Positions 40,990 through 53,286 are shown, counted from the first letter of the stretch. The stretch: DNA of 64,000 nt from Bradyrhizobium sp. NDS-1 (GCF_032918005.1 NZ_CP136628.1:3519501-3583500); one strand, 5' to 3'. Program-made: numbers and translations. The notes: a model not told the origin generated them from the letters alone.

Positions 40990-42240
40990 TTATCGGATCG
41001 CAGCCGCCAGCGCCGCGATGAGGGCGGGCGGCGTCACCAGCAGGCCGAGCTTGAGGAACGGCCAGGCGCCGACCTCGATCTTTTCCCGGCGGAGCGCGAC
41101 CAGCCAGAGGATGGTGGCGAGCGATCCTGTCACTGACAGGTTGGGGCCGAGATCGACGCCGATCAGGATGGCGCTGACGACCGGGCCAGGCAAATGATCG
41201 CTGGCGGCAACCGAGCCGGCGACGAGGCCGACGGGAAGGTTGTTGGCGATGTTCGTGGCGATGGCGGTGGCGATGCCCACACTCCAGGCTGCCTGCGGGA
41301 CCGATTGAGCCACCGCCTGATGCAGCAATGCGCTGAGCTGCGCGATCACGCCGGTCCTGATCAGTGCTTCCACCATGACAAAGAGCCCGCCGACCAGCGG
41401 CAGCACGCTCCAGGACACGCCGCGCAGCACGGGCCATGGCGATTGCCGGCTGAGCAGCAGCACGATCGCGGCCGTCACGCCGCCGCAGATGAAGGTCGGC
41501 AGGCCCAGCTGCTTGTCCAGCGCCGACGCCGTGACCAGCACGATTCCGATCGCGACGATGCCGATGGCCGTCAGCTTGCCGCCGCGGCCGAGCTTGGGAT
41601 GCGGCACGCTGCGCGCAATCGTCTCCTCCTTCAGCGCGCGGTGCTGGGTCAGGCGCAGCACGATGTAGGTCAGCAGGATGGAGGCGGCCGAGGGCAGGGC
41701 GAACAGGCGCAGCCATTCGGTGAGCTCGGGCATGCGCGCGCCGAACACGACGAGATTGGCGGGATTGGAGATCGGCAGCACGAAGCTCGCGGCATTGGCG
41801 ATGAAGGCGCAGACGAACAAATAAGGCAGCGGCTTTGCGCCGGCCGCGCGCGTCGCGGCATAGACGGCCGGCGTCAGAACGATCGCGGTGGCGTCGTTGG
41901 AGAGCAGCACGGTCACGAGCGTGCCGACGAGATAGATCAGCAGGAACAGCCGCTGCGGCGAGCCGTCAGCATATTCCACCGCGAGCGCGGCGAGATAGTC
42001 GAACAGGCCCTCGAGCCGCGCCAGCTCTGCAATCAGCATCATGCCGATCAGGAAGAGGTAGACGTCGAGGCCTTTTTCGATGCCGGTGAGCGCGTCCCGC
42101 CATGGCAGCAGGCCTGATAGCACCAGGGCGCCCGCACCGATCACGGCCCAGACCGCCTCCGGCAGGCGAAAGGGGCGGATGATGACGCACGCGGTCGCGA
42201 CGACGATGATACTCCAGGCCCAGATGGCGTCAGACGGCAC
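40990..42240 (-). CDS. ArsB/NhaD-type transporter (Ion transporter superfamily)
   Basis: 416 residues from GTG 42240, chosen because it precedes the first helix directly; no ATG lies nearby in frame. About 11-12 TM helices, with signature stretches VLLSNDATAIVLTPAVYAATR, SFVLPISNPANLVVFGAR and NIANNLPVGLVAGS. The family includes arsenite exporters, Na+/H+ antiporters and dicarboxylate carriers; without an arsR/arsC context, an arsenite role is not supported. It lies 25 bp after the MFS gene, so they are probably one operon. Confidence 0.85.
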   Translation of the reverse strand: MPSDAIWAWSIIVVATACVIIRPFRLPEAVWAVIGAGALVLSGLLPWRDALTGIEKGLDVYLFLIGMMLIAELARLEGLFDYLAALAVEYADGSPQRLFLLIYLVGTLVTVLLSNDATAIVLTPAVYAATRAAGAKPLPYLFVCAFIANAASFVLPISNPANLVVFGARMPELTEWLRLFALPSAASILLTYIVLRLTQHRALKEETIARSVPHPKLGRGGKLTAIGIVAIGIVLVTASALDKQLGLPTFICGGVTAAIVLLLSRQSPWPVLRGVSWSVLPLVGGLFVMVEALIRTGVIAQLSALLHQAVAQSVPQAAWSVGIATAIATNIANNLPVGLVAGSVAASDHLPGPVVSAILIGVDLGPNLSVTGSLATILWLVALRREKIEVGAWPFLKLGLLVTPPALIAALAAAIR

Positions 42241-42265
42241 GGTCAGTTCTCGAAACGGGTTGGGT

Positions 42266-43540
42266 TCATTCGGCAGCGATAGCCGATGCCGACGCCGCTG
42301 TCTTCCCCTGTGGGCGAGGGGCGCCATGTCGTGTCTCGGGCAGCGCGAGAATGCAAATGACGGCACCGATCGCAGCGACGGCCCCGAGGCTGATGAACGC
42401 CGCGCTGTAGCCTGCAGCGACCACCACGACGCCTCCCAGCGTCGTCGACATTGCGGCACCGATGCTCTGGGCCGTGATGACCGCGCCTTGCGCGACGTTG
42501 AAGCGTCCAGTGTTGCGCATGAGGTCGGCGACGATCACCGGGAAGATTGCGCCGAAGATGCCCGCGCCGACGCCGTCTAGCAACTGCACGCCGACCAGCC
42601 AGAACGGATTGTCCGAGAGCGTGTAGAGGGCGGCGCGAACAGGCAGGATCAGCAGCGCGGCGAGAAAGAAGCGCTTGTGGCCCCAGCGGTCGGCCTTCGC
42701 GCCGACCAACATCGCGAACGGCACCATCACCAATTGCGCGGCGACGATGCAGGCCGACATCAGGCTGGTGCCCATGTTCTTGTCCTGGAGCGCCAGCTTT
42801 TGCCCGACCAGCGGCAACATGGCCGCGTTGGCGAGATGGAAGAGCAGTACGCAGATTGCAAAGACGAGCAGGGGGCGGCAGGTCAGAAGCACGGTGATGC
42901 CCGACGGCGCGTCCCGCCGCGCATCGGCGTCTGCATCATTCATCCCACGGGCCAAATCATGATCGATGGCGCGGGCAGGGATCGCGAGGATACTGAGGAG
43001 GCTCGCGATCGCCATCGCGCCAAGGAGGAAGAAGACGACAGTCGGGCCCACCCAATAGGCGGAGACCCCCGCCAGCGCGGCCGCGACCGCATTGCCGGCG
43101 TGGTTGAAGGTCTCGTTGCGGCCGATCCGCCGGGTGAAGGCGGCATGGCCGAAGATGCCGAGCGAAACGGCTGCGATCGCGGGCGGAAACATCACGGCAG
43201 CGGCCTGCGCAATCCCTTGCGAGATCGCGACGGGGAGGAAGCTCGGAAACAACGGCAGCGACAGCGAGGCCAGCGTCACCATGATCGCAGCAATCACCAT
43301 CACCAGCCGCTTCGCCCGGGTCGCATCGACCAGGGCGCCGGCCGGCGTCTGCGCCACGATGCCGGCAACGGTTGCGATCGACATCACGAGGCCGATCCGC
43401 GCCTCGTCCCAGTGCTGCTCGGTCAGAAGATAGACCGCGAGATAGGGCCCGAGCCCATCGCGGACGTCGGCGAGGAAGAAATTGGCTGCATCCAGCGCGC
43501 GGCCGGCCTGTCTTGCCTGATCGGGATTCTCGCTGGCCAT
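42266..43540 (-). CDS. MFS efflux transporter
   Basis: 424 residues from ATG 43540, about 12 TM helices. Motif A-like GALVDATRAKRLVMV after helix 2 and a second half with LVGAKADRWGHKRFF. The sequence type (IERP-less start at MASENPDQ, AANFFLADVRDGLGPYLAVYLL) matches MFS drug or metabolite exporters common in Bradyrhizobium. Substrate unknown. First gene of the pair with the ArsB/NhaD-like transporter. Confidence 0.9.
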   Translation of the reverse strand: MASENPDQARQAGRALDAANFFLADVRDGLGPYLAVYLLTEQHWDEARIGLVMSIATVAGIVAQTPAGALVDATRAKRLVMVIAAIMVTLASLSLPLFPSFLPVAISQGIAQAAAVMFPPAIAAVSLGIFGHAAFTRRIGRNETFNHAGNAVAAALAGVSAYWVGPTVVFFLLGAMAIASLLSILAIPARAIDHDLARGMNDADADARRDAPSGITVLLTCRPLLVFAICVLLFHLANAAMLPLVGQKLALQDKNMGTSLMSACIVAAQLVMVPFAMLVGAKADRWGHKRFFLAALLILPVRAALYTLSDNPFWLVGVQLLDGVGAGIFGAIFPVIVADLMRNTGRFNVAQGAVITAQSIGAAMSTTLGGVVVVAAGYSAAFISLGAVAAIGAVICILALPETRHGAPRPQGKTAASASAIAAE

Positions 43541-43588
43541 CGGTCTCTCGATCGTCGTTGTGCAAACCAGCGTGCCAATCAATCCGCA

Positions 43589-43731
43589 GTCGTCCCGGAC
43601 AAGCGGAAGCGCAGATCCGGGACCCATAACCGTTTGGCGAAGATTGGTGGCTAGCAGTTGGCTCGGTCACGCTTCCTGTGGATATGGATCCCGGATCGGC
43701 GCGCGCTCGAGGCGCGCTTGTCCAGGACGAC
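43589..43731. repeat. Dispersed GTCGTCCCGGACAAGCG inverted-repeat element
   Basis: Left arm GTCGTCCCGGACAAGCG (43589-43605) and right arm CGCTTGTCCAGGACGAC (43715-43731) pair with one G-T mismatch across 109 bp. This element family is common between genes in Bradyrhizobium (recollection). It lies between two same-strand genes and has no ORF of its own. Confidence 0.65.
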
Positions 43732-43745
43732 GGTGGAGCTCACAT

Positions 43746-46211
43746 TCACCGCGCCACCGAGAGCTTCTCCGTGATCGCCTTACGCAGAATCCGCGAGAGC
43801 GATTCCACCGAATATGGCTTCTGAATCAGCTCAAACCCGCGATGGGCGTTCTCGGCGAGCACGTTGCTGTAGCCGCTTGTGAGCACCACGGGCAGGCCCG
43901 GATAGCGCTCGCGAATGACGCCGGCGAGCTCGACGCCGTTCATGCCGGGCATGATGACGTCGGAGAAGACGAGGTCGACGGAGAATTCGTTCTCGCCCAG
44001 GATCGTCAGAGCAGCGTTGGCGTTGGCGACGCGCCGGACGACGTAGCCGAGATCTTCCAGAAGCTCGGTCGAGAACTGGCCGACATCGTCATTGTCCTCA
44101 ACCACGAGCACGCGGTAGCCGCGCCCCGTGATCGCAGCCTCGTGGGTGAGCGCCGCGGTTTCCTTCTCGGCGGCGGGACTCTGCGCCTGGGGCAAATACA
44201 TGGTGAAGGTCGCGCCGTGGCCTTGTGTGCTCGTCACCGCGATGTCGCCCTCGGACTGCTTCGCGAATCCGAAGGCCTGGCTGAGGCCGAGACCGGTACC
44301 CTTGCCGACCTCCTTGGTGGTGAAGAACGGCTCGAAGATGGAGTCGAGATGGTCCGGCGCGATGCCGCTGCCGGTGTCGGCGACGGAGATTGCGACATAG
44401 TCGCCGCCCCGCGCCGATTGTGCGCGCAGGCTCGGAATGCCCTGAACCTTGCGCACGGCGATGGTGAGGCGGCCTTCGCCGTCCATGGCGTCGCGGGCGT
44501 TGATGGCGAGGTTGATCAGCGCGGTCTCGAACTGGGCGATGTCGGCGACGGTGAAGCAGTCGGCATCGTCGATCTCGACGACGATCTCGATGCGGCCGCC
44601 GACCAGCGGCCGCACCAGTTGCGCGACGCCCTCGACCTGGCTGCCGACGTTGAAGATCTGGGGTTTCAGCGGCTGCCGGCGCGCGAACGCCAGAAGCTGC
44701 GCGGTCAGCTTGGAGGCGCGCTCGACCGTCTCGGAGATGGCATCGACATAGCGGCGGCGGCGCTCTTCCGGCAGCTCCCGCCGGCGCAGGAAATCGGTGG
44801 CCGAGCGGATGATGGTGAGGAGATTGTTGAAATCGTGTGCGACGCCGCCGGTGAGCTGGCCGATCGCCTCCATCTTCTGCGATTGCCGCAACGCCTCCTC
44901 GCCGCGGCGGCGCTCGGTGATGTCGACGGCCTCGGGCACGGCGCCTGTGATGTTGCCGTGACGGTCGAGCACGGGGCGCATGCCGAAGTCGAAATCGCGC
45001 TCGCCGACGGGAAGGCGTAGCCGCATCTCGAGCCGCACCGCTTCGCCCTTGAGCACGGTGTGGAAGGCGTCCTGCACTTGCGCGCTCATGCCCTCCGTCG
45101 CGCTGAACCAGGGCGTCTCCCACAACGGCTTGCCGATCACATCTGAAGAGCTCGCATCGATGCCGTCGAGTGCGGTCTTGTTGGCGTAGAGAAGCTCGCC
45201 CCTGAGATTGACCAGACCCTGATACTGGTTGCTGGTTTCCAGGATCGCGCGCAGCCGCGCCTCGTTGGATTCGAGCTCGGCGGTGCGTTGTGCGATGCGC
45301 TCTTCCAGCGTCTCGTTGAGCTGCCGGAGCTCGATCTCGGCCTGCTTGGCGACGGTGATGTCGTGGGCAACACCGATGAAGCCGATATGCTTGCCGGTCG
45401 GGTCCCAGCGTGGCTGCGATTCCGAGCGCAACCAGCGCCATTCGCCGCTGGCGTTCTTGTACCGCGCTTCGAGCACGAAGGGCTTGAGTGACGCTTCGCC
45501 CTGGACGGATTGCTGGAGCACGTGCGGCAGGTCGTCCGGATGCAGCACCTTGCGCCAGTCGAAATCGATGGCCTGATCATAGGGCAGGCCGACGAAATCG
45601 ACATAGGCCTGGTTGGCGAAGGACCGCTTGCGATCGAGCTTGGTCACCCAGATCGGTACCGGCGCGCTGTCGGCGATCAACCGAAAGCGTTCCTCGCTCT
45701 CGCGCAGGGTCTCGCGCGCGAGCATCTGGTCGGTGATGTCGATATGGGCGCCCACGAGGCGGATGGCGCGGCCATCCTTGTCGCGCTCGATCTTGGCGAC
45801 GACCCGGATCCAGCGGGTCTCGCCGTCATTGGGGCGGATGATGCGGTATGCGGCGGTGTAGTCTTCGCTCGTGCCGGCGAGCGCCTCCAAGAAATGCTTG
45901 ACGGTTGCTTCGCGATCCTCGGGATGGAGCCGATTGACCCAATCCTCGTGCGATTCGTCGGCGGCCTCGGGCGGCAGGCCATGAATCATGAGATATTCGG
46001 GCGAGCGGCGGTTCTTGAACCCTTCGCGGAAGTCGACCTCGACGCCGCCGACCTTGCCAATGCGCTGGATGCGTGCGAGCTCGGCCTCGCGCTCCTGAAG
46101 CGCACGATAGGCGTTGTCGCGCTCGCGCGCGACGTCTTCGAGATGCTGGCGCAGCCTTTCGGCGGCGATGGTTTCGGGCAAGGGATCGTTCAAGGCATCG
46201 GCCGTTGTCAT
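43746..46211 (-). CDS. Multi-PAS hybrid histidine kinase
   Basis: 821 residues from ATG 46211 (a GTG four codons upstream is possible). Cytoplasmic, without TM helices. Order: coiled N-terminus, PAS1 (about 40-160), PAS2 (about 165-290), a coiled coil, PAS3 (about 310-430), HisKA with phospho-His in [16 protein letters not shown], HATPase_c ([22 protein letters not shown]) and a C-terminal receiver with phospho-Asp in VDLVFSDVIMPG. It probably senses an internal signal by PAS ligands and phosphotransfers to its own receiver. No partner regulator is adjacent. A similar but shorter kinase is at 51064. Confidence 0.92.
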   Translation of the reverse strand: MTTADALNDPLPETIAAERLRQHLEDVARERDNAYRALQEREAELARIQRIGKVGGVEVDFREGFKNRRSPEYLMIHGLPPEAADESHEDWVNRLHPEDREATVKHFLEALAGTSEDYTAAYRIIRPNDGETRWIRVVAKIERDKDGRAIRLVGAHIDITDQMLARETLRESEERFRLIADSAPVPIWVTKLDRKRSFANQAYVDFVGLPYDQAIDFDWRKVLHPDDLPHVLQQSVQGEASLKPFVLEARYKNASGEWRWLRSESQPRWDPTGKHIGFIGVAHDITVAKQAEIELRQLNETLEERIAQRTAELESNEARLRAILETSNQYQGLVNLRGELLYANKTALDGIDASSSDVIGKPLWETPWFSATEGMSAQVQDAFHTVLKGEAVRLEMRLRLPVGERDFDFGMRPVLDRHGNITGAVPEAVDITERRRGEEALRQSQKMEAIGQLTGGVAHDFNNLLTIIRSATDFLRRRELPEERRRRYVDAISETVERASKLTAQLLAFARRQPLKPQIFNVGSQVEGVAQLVRPLVGGRIEIVVEIDDADCFTVADIAQFETALINLAINARDAMDGEGRLTIAVRKVQGIPSLRAQSARGGDYVAISVADTGSGIAPDHLDSIFEPFFTTKEVGKGTGLGLSQAFGFAKQSEGDIAVTSTQGHGATFTMYLPQAQSPAAEKETAALTHEAAITGRGYRVLVVEDNDDVGQFSTELLEDLGYVVRRVANANAALTILGENEFSVDLVFSDVIMPGMNGVELAGVIRERYPGLPVVLTSGYSNVLAENAHRGFELIQKPYSVESLSRILRKAITEKLSVAR

Positions 46212-46445
46212 GCGGTTGCGCACGTGCCGAATGGATATTCACACAGACGGAGCGTGATGACCATTGTTTAGAGGAAATAGACTGTCTGGAAAGGCTGGCG
46301 GCGAGCCCGGCATGCGGGAAAGTGTGGTAGGCAACGCCGGTTTTGGCATTTTGTTCCTGAAATTGGAACGATGCAGCTGCGGATGCGTCTTCGCGAGGCG
46401 CCACACCTCTCGTCGTTCAAATCACCTTTCCGAAGAGGCTAAATC

Positions 46446-47531
46446 TTGAAGCTCTTTGTCTGCCAGGCCTGCGGCAACGTCCTCTATTTCGAGAACCGTG
46501 TCTGCGAACGCTGCGGCCATCAGGTCGCGTTCCTGCCGGAGAGGGAGACGATGTCGGCGATCGAGCCCGACGGAGAGGCCTGGAGGACGCTGGCAGACAA
46601 GGGCGAAAGCCGGATGCTGTGCCGCAATGCCGCGTACGATTCCTGCAACTGGCTGACGGATCCAGGCGAGGGCAACGGCTATTGCCGCGCCTGCCGCCAC
46701 AACGGCATCGTACCGGATTTGTCCGACCCCGCCCAACTCGCCGGCTGGCGCGAGCTGGAGGTGGCGAAACACCGTCTGTTCTATTCCCTGATCCGCTGGA
46801 AGCTGCCGCTCCAGACCCGGCAAGACGACCCCGAGCATGGACTGATCTTCAATTTCCTCGCTGACGATCCCAACAGCGGAGAGAAGATCTTGACCGGCCA
46901 CGACAACGGCCTGATCACGATCGCGCTCACCGAGGCCAATACCATCGAGCGGGAGCGGCGCAGGCTCGAGATGGGTGAGCCGTACCGTACGCTGCTCGGG
47001 CATTTCCGCCACGAGGTCGGGCACTATTTCTGGGACGTCCTGGTGCGGGGCGGCGGCAAGCTCGATGAATGCCGCGCGGTATTCGGTGACGATTCCGCCG
47101 ATTACGGCCAGGCCCTGCAGCGCCACTATGCCGAAGGCCCGCCGCCGGACTGGCAGCAGAGTTACGTCTCGGCCTATGCCACGACCCATCCCTGGGAAGA
47201 CTTCGCCGAGACCTGGGCGCACTATATCCACATCGTGGATGCTCTGGAGATGGCGGGCGAGTTCGGCATGGAGGTGCGCCCCAGGGTGGACCGCGACGGG
47301 GAGTTGACGGCGCGCATCCGTTTCAACCCCTACGAGGCAAGGGACGTCGACGCGCTGCTGAGCGCATGGCTACCCTTCACGTTCGCCATGAACAGCGTCA
47401 ACCGTGCCATGGGCCTGCGCGACCTCTATCCCTTCATCCTGTCGCCCGCGGTGGTCGGCAAGCTCGGCTTCGTTCACGGCCTGGTCCGGGACGTGGCCAA
47501 GGAGCCCAAGGGCGCCGCAGGGGGGCTCTAA
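46446..47531 (+). CDS. Zinc-binding metallopeptidase-family protein with Zn ribbons
   Basis: 361 residues, cytoplasmic. N-terminal zinc ribbon C6xxC9...C20xxC23 (CQACGNVLYF, CERCGHQ), a second Cys cluster (MLCRNAAYDSCNW...YCRACRHN), then a peptidase-like domain with HExxH at about 189 (RHEVGHYFWD) and a downstream Glu/Tyr region (WEDFAETWAHYIHIVDALEM). This fits the PF15887 putative zinc-binding metallopeptidase family, whose role is not established. The product is long for the family by its ribbon head. It is transcribed alone. Confidence 0.9.
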   Translation: MKLFVCQACGNVLYFENRVCERCGHQVAFLPERETMSAIEPDGEAWRTLADKGESRMLCRNAAYDSCNWLTDPGEGNGYCRACRHNGIVPDLSDPAQLAGWRELEVAKHRLFYSLIRWKLPLQTRQDDPEHGLIFNFLADDPNSGEKILTGHDNGLITIALTEANTIERERRRLEMGEPYRTLLGHFRHEVGHYFWDVLVRGGGKLDECRAVFGDDSADYGQALQRHYAEGPPPDWQQSYVSAYATTHPWEDFAETWAHYIHIVDALEMAGEFGMEVRPRVDRDGELTARIRFNPYEARDVDALLSAWLPFTFAMNSVNRAMGLRDLYPFILSPAVVGKLGFVHGLVRDVAKEPKGAAGGL

Positions 47532-47696
47532 GGGCTTGCGAGCCCATTCGGTCTTGCGCTGGTACGCCAGAAGCGGGCCGGATTTAGACCGTTGCCTCCG
47601 GCCGATTTTGATGTACCACGGGAGCCACACGGCCCGTCCCAATAGGCCCCAACGGCCGGGGAAGGGTCCCGCCCAAGGTCGAGACTCAAGAAAAGC

Positions 47697-49712
<2,016 letters not shown>

Positions 49713-49726
49713 GAGCCCCTTCGCGA

Positions 49727-49773
49727 CGAAGCAATCCAGTCTGTCTCCGCGGATGCATTCCTGGATTGCTTCG
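49727..49773. repeat. Dispersed GAAGCAATCCAG hairpin
   Basis: CGAAGCAATCCAG and CTGGATTGCTTCG, 21 nt apart, form a 13-bp stem between pccA and the next gene. This unit is typical of Bradyrhizobium intergenic DNA (recollection). Confidence 0.7.
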
Positions 49774-49830
49774 CTTCGCTCGCAATGACGGAGTATGCTG
49801 CGGCCTCCGTGACCTAATCGAGACAGCGCC

Positions 49831-50697
49831 ATGGCCTTTCGTTCCCGCCGCGAAAAACTGCGCTCCGTCCTGTCGGGCGCGACCTGCGTCCATCCCGGCT
49901 CGGTTTACGACGCCATCTCGATCCGCATCGCCGAGGACCTCGGCTTTCCGCTCGGCATGTTCGGCGGTTCGGTGGCCTCGCTCGCGGTGCTCGGCGACCC
50001 CGACATCACCCTGATCACGCTCACCGAGCTCGCCGAGCAGATGCGGCGGATGTCGCGGGCCTCGGCGCTGCCGGTGCTGGTCGATGCCGATCACGGCTAT
50101 GGCAATGCGCTCAATGTGCGCCGTACCGTGCAGGAACTGGAGGCGGCGGGCGCCGCCGGCCTCACCATCGAGGACACGCTGCTGCCGGCCGCTTTTGGCG
50201 AGGCGAAGACGCAGCTGATCTCGCTCGAGGAAGGCGTCGGCAAGATGAAGGCCGCGCTCGACGGTCGTAGTGATGGCTCGCTGGTCATCATGGGCCGCAC
50301 GGGTGCTGCTGCGATCAGTTCGATCGAAGATGCGATCCGCCGCGCCAGGGCATACGAAGCCGCCGGTGTGGATGCGCTGTTCTTCACCGGAATCAAGTCG
50401 CGCGCCGAACTCGAGGCGGTTGCCGCTGCGACGCACCTGCCGATCGTGCTCGGCGGGGCGCCGGAAGAGCTGAACGCGCTCGATTATCTCGCCGGTCAGC
50501 GCGTACGCATCGCGCTCCAGGGGCACGCGCCGATCGCAGCCGCGACGCAGGCCGTGTATGAGACTCTGAAGGCGCTCCGCGAAGGCGCGCCGCCGAAAAG
50601 CCTCAGAGGGATCGCATCGTCGGAGCTGACGGCCCGCGTCATGCGCGAGACCGACATCAAGGCGCGCAGCGCCGAGGTTCTCGGATTGAAAAAATGA
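49831..50697 (+). CDS. Isocitrate lyase/PEP mutase-family (oxaloacetate decarboxylase-like) enzyme
   Basis: 288 residues, TIM barrel with Mg-binding motif [17 protein letters not shown] and the LTIEDTLLP strand. The cysteine-containing catalytic loop of isocitrate lyase (KKCGH) is absent, and the sequence fits the oxaloacetate decarboxylase / PEP mutase-like branch (as in PA4872-type proteins). It decarboxylates or cleaves small 2-oxo or alpha-hydroxy acids. The stop overlaps the acylphosphatase start (ATGA), so the two are co-translated. Confidence 0.88.
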   Translation: MAFRSRREKLRSVLSGATCVHPGSVYDAISIRIAEDLGFPLGMFGGSVASLAVLGDPDITLITLTELAEQMRRMSRASALPVLVDADHGYGNALNVRRTVQELEAAGAAGLTIEDTLLPAAFGEAKTQLISLEEGVGKMKAALDGRSDGSLVIMGRTGAAAISSIEDAIRRARAYEAAGVDALFFTGIKSRAELEAVAAATHLPIVLGGAPEELNALDYLAGQRVRIALQGHAPIAAATQAVYETLKALREGAPPKSLRGIASSELTARVMRETDIKARSAEVLGLKK

Positions 50698-50993
50698 GCC
50701 GGGCGATTCTCCAGGTCATGATCCGCGGGCGCGTGCAGGGCGTCGGCTATCGTGCCTGGGTCGAGTATCAGGCGACAACGAGCGGCCTCGAAGGCTGGGT
50801 CCGCAACCGCCGCGACGGCAGCGTGGAAGCGCTGTTCGCCGGCACGCCGCAGCACGTCGCCGACATGGTCGCGCTGTGCCGCCACGGCCCGCCATCCTCG
50901 CGCGTCGACAGCGTCACCAGCGAGACCGCGAGCGTGGATGAGCTGAATTTGCGCCGGGCAGGGGAGAAGTTCTCGGTGCTGCCGACGCTGTGA
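50694..50993 (+). CDS. acyP: Acylphosphatase
   Basis: 99 residues. Hydrolyses acyl phosphates and acts on carbamoyl phosphate or 1,3-bisphosphoglycerate side products. Motifs: the substrate-binding loop [19 protein letters not shown] with catalytic Arg, and [15 protein letters not shown] with catalytic Asn. Full length for the family. It is translated from an ATGA overlap with the enzyme upstream. Confidence 0.94.
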   Translation: MSRAILQVMIRGRVQGVGYRAWVEYQATTSGLEGWVRNRRDGSVEALFAGTPQHVADMVALCRHGPPSSRVDSVTSETASVDELNLRRAGEKFSVLPTL

Positions 50994-51063
50994 GAGCCAT
51001 GGTTCTCGCCGCGCCGAAGGTCCGCTCCCTCGCCTCGTTCTTACGGGGACAGGTTGAGAGACT

Positions 51064-52650
51064 TCACCGCGGCAGCTTGGCGATCGCTTCGCTGAGCTCG
51101 TGAATCTCGTACGGCTTGCGCAGGATCGGGAAATCCCCGCGCACGCCGGCGGCGACCTCGCTGTAGCCGGTGGCGAGCAGGATCGGCAGGCCGGGGCGGA
51201 TCTGGCGGAGATGATGGGCGAGGGTGAGGCCGTCCATCTTGCCGGGCATGACGATGTCCGAGAACACGAAGTCGACGCCGTTGTTCTCGATCTCGCGCAA
51301 GGCGGCTTCGGCATCGGCGACCCGGCGCACCTGGTAGCCGAGCTGCTCCAGCAGGCCGATGCTGACGACGGCGACGTCCGGATTGTCCTCCACCAGCAAC
51401 ACGGTACCGCTGCCCTGAAACGCGGGCTCCGCCGTCGTGTCGGACGATGGCGTGTCTTCTCCGCGGGGCAGGAGGATGGTGAAGGTCGTGCCCTTGCCGA
51501 GCTCGCTTGCGACGCTCACCGTGCCGCCGGCCTGGTGCGCGAAGCCGTGCACCTGAGACAGGCCGAGGCCCGTGCCCTTTCCGATCGGCTTGGTCGTGAA
51601 GAACGGCTCGAAGATCTTGTCGAGAACGTCGGAGGGAATGCCGAGCCCGGTATCGGTGACGTCGATCGCGACGAAATCGCCCGCGAGAGGCGCCTCGTCC
51701 AGCACGACCTTGCGTGCGCCGATCGTCACGGTGCCGCCGTCGGGCATCGCGTCGCGGGCATTGATGACGAGGTTGAGCAGCGCTGTCTCGAGTTCGGACG
51801 CGTCGGCCTTGATGGGCCAGACGTCGCGGTCGATGTCGAAGACCAGGCGTACGGAGCTGCCGACACCGGCATCGAGCACGTCGCGAATTGCCGCGATGCG
51901 GTCGGCGAAATCGATCGCCTGCGGATTGACGCTCTGCCGCCGCGCGAAGGTGAGGAGTTGGTTGGTCAGCGCCGCCCCGCGCTTGGTGGCGGTTTCGATG
52001 GCCGAGATCGCGCGCTGCACCTTGGCCCCGTCGTCGGCTCCTCGCTTCAGCATATGGAGGCTGCCGCTGATGATCATCAGAAGGTTGTTGAAGTCGTGGG
52101 CGACCCCACCGGTGAGTTGTCCGAGCGCGTCGAACTTCTGGGACTCGGCGAGCTGCTTCTGCATCGCCTCGAGCTTGATCTGGGTATTGCGGCGTTCGGT
52201 GATGTCCCGCGTGATCTTGGCGAATCCGACCAGTGCGCCGTCCTCGTAGATCGGATCGATCACGACGCTCGCCCAGAAGAACGTGCCGTCCTTGCGGACG
52301 CGCCAGCCTTCCTCCTCGTAGCGGCCCTTGTCCCTGGCGATGCCGAGCGCACGGGCCGGCTTGCCGTTGGCGCGGTCGGTTTCGGTGTAGAAGCGGGAGA
52401 AATGCTGGCCGAGGATCTCTTCGGGTGAATAGCCCTTGATGCGTTCGCCGCCGATGTTCCAGCTGGTGATGATCCCCTTGGGATCGAGCATGTAGAGGGC
52501 GTAGTCCGCGACTCCCTCAACCAACAGCCGGAAACTGCGTTCGCTCTCGAACAAGTCTCTCTGTTGACTGACTTTTTCGACCATTCCGGGACCCCGCCTC
52601 GACTGGAGCAAACGCCGCGGGCGCCGGATGGTTCCCTGAGCCTGGGACAT
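51064..52650 (-). CDS. PAS hybrid histidine kinase
   Basis: 528 residues from ATG 52650 (a later ATG at 52584 would give a shorter head). Cytoplasmic. PAS domain (about 38-155: [27 protein letters not shown]), HisKA with [16 protein letters not shown], HATPase_c ([22 protein letters not shown]) and a receiver ([16 protein letters not shown]). It resembles the kinase at 43746 but with one PAS domain and a sharp ALYMLD PAS pocket of the type that binds flavin or heme-like cofactors in some proteins (not provable here). No partner regulator is adjacent. Confidence 0.92.
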   Translation of the reverse strand: MSQAQGTIRRPRRLLQSRRGPGMVEKVSQQRDLFESERSFRLLVEGVADYALYMLDPKGIITSWNIGGERIKGYSPEEILGQHFSRFYTETDRANGKPARALGIARDKGRYEEEGWRVRKDGTFFWASVVIDPIYEDGALVGFAKITRDITERRNTQIKLEAMQKQLAESQKFDALGQLTGGVAHDFNNLLMIISGSLHMLKRGADDGAKVQRAISAIETATKRGAALTNQLLTFARRQSVNPQAIDFADRIAAIRDVLDAGVGSSVRLVFDIDRDVWPIKADASELETALLNLVINARDAMPDGGTVTIGARKVVLDEAPLAGDFVAIDVTDTGLGIPSDVLDKIFEPFFTTKPIGKGTGLGLSQVHGFAHQAGGTVSVASELGKGTTFTILLPRGEDTPSSDTTAEPAFQGSGTVLLVEDNPDVAVVSIGLLEQLGYQVRRVADAEAALREIENNGVDFVFSDIVMPGKMDGLTLAHHLRQIRPGLPILLATGYSEVAAGVRGDFPILRKPYEIHELSEAIAKLPR

Positions 52651-52693
52651 TTTTAAGCAGATTTCCCCGCCTCGTATGCCGATGGCGTTGCTC

Positions 52694-52740
52694 TTGACAG
52701 CGGATCGCTATTATCAGATATTTCTGTCATGACAGAAATA
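52694..52740. promoter_or_regulatory. Promoter and perfect 22-bp palindromic operator over the gbsR start
   Basis: TTGACA (52694-52699), 17 bp, then GATATT (52717-52722) as -10. A perfect palindrome, TATTTCTGTCA plus its exact reverse complement, covers 52719-52740 and includes the start codon ATG 52729. Transcription would start at about 52729, so the mRNA is leaderless, and the operator overlaps both promoter and start codon. Autorepression by the GbsR protein is the natural reading. Confidence 0.8.
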
Positions 52741-53286
52741 ACCGGAAAGAAGAAACTCCCCGCCGCCGTTGAGCGCTTCATCCTGCATTGGGGCGACATG
52801 GGGGACGAGTGGGGCGTCAATCGCTCGGTCAGCCAGATCCACGGGCTGCTCTACCTCTCCGAAGCACCGATGACCGCCGAGGACATCGCCGACACGCTCG
52901 GCATGGCGCGCTCCAATGTCTCCAACTCGCTGAAGGAGCTGCTCGCCTGGAACCTGATCCGGCGCGTGCCGATCCTGGGCGACCGCCGCGACCACTACGA
53001 GGCCGAGACCGACATCTGGGAGGTCGCCGCCAGAATTGCGGCGCGGCGCAAGGAGCGGGAGCTCGATCCGGCGATCGCGGCGCTCAGGGCATGCGTGTCC
53101 GACGCCACCGACGATCCCACCATCAATCCGGTCGCCAGCAAGCGGCTGAAGGAGATGCTCGCCTTCACCGAGCTCGCCGACCACTGGTTCATGCAGATGC
53201 TGAAGGTGCCTCAGCCGCGGCTGGTCGCCTTGATGCGGCTTGGCGAGAAGATCGTGAGCCTGCTGCCGCCGGGCAAGACCAAATAG
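52729..53286 (+). CDS. GbsR/MarR-family transcriptional regulator
   Basis: 185 residues. The fold begins AAVERFILHWGDMGDEWGVNRSVSQIHGLLYLSE (GbsR signature), winged HTH with ADTLGMARSNVSNSLKELLAWNLIRRVP, and a C-terminal dimerisation region (FTELADHWFMQMLKVPQPRL). GbsR-type repressors respond to small ligands such as choline in Bacillus; the ligand here is not known. It is the first gene of an operon with a DUF4166 gene 16 bp downstream. Confidence 0.93.
   Translation: MTEITGKKKLPAAVERFILHWGDMGDEWGVNRSVSQIHGLLYLSEAPMTAEDIADTLGMARSNVSNSLKELLAWNLIRRVPILGDRRDHYEAETDIWEVAARIAARRKERELDPAIAALRACVSDATDDPTINPVASKRLKEMLAFTELADHWFMQMLKVPQPRLVALMRLGEKIVSLLPPGKTK

Noticed and set aside
40990..42240. Arsenite resistance gene call (arsB)
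   Set aside because: The transporter fold fits, but no arsenic genes are near and NhaD-type or dicarboxylate carriers share these motifs.
43560..45020. Long plus-strand open frame opposite the hybrid kinase
   Set aside because: It lies opposite the clear HisKA/HATPase/receiver domains and has shadow-type composition (His, Asp, Arg, Gly rich).
51100..52428. 442-codon plus-strand frame opposite the PAS kinase
   Set aside because: Shadow of the kinase domains.
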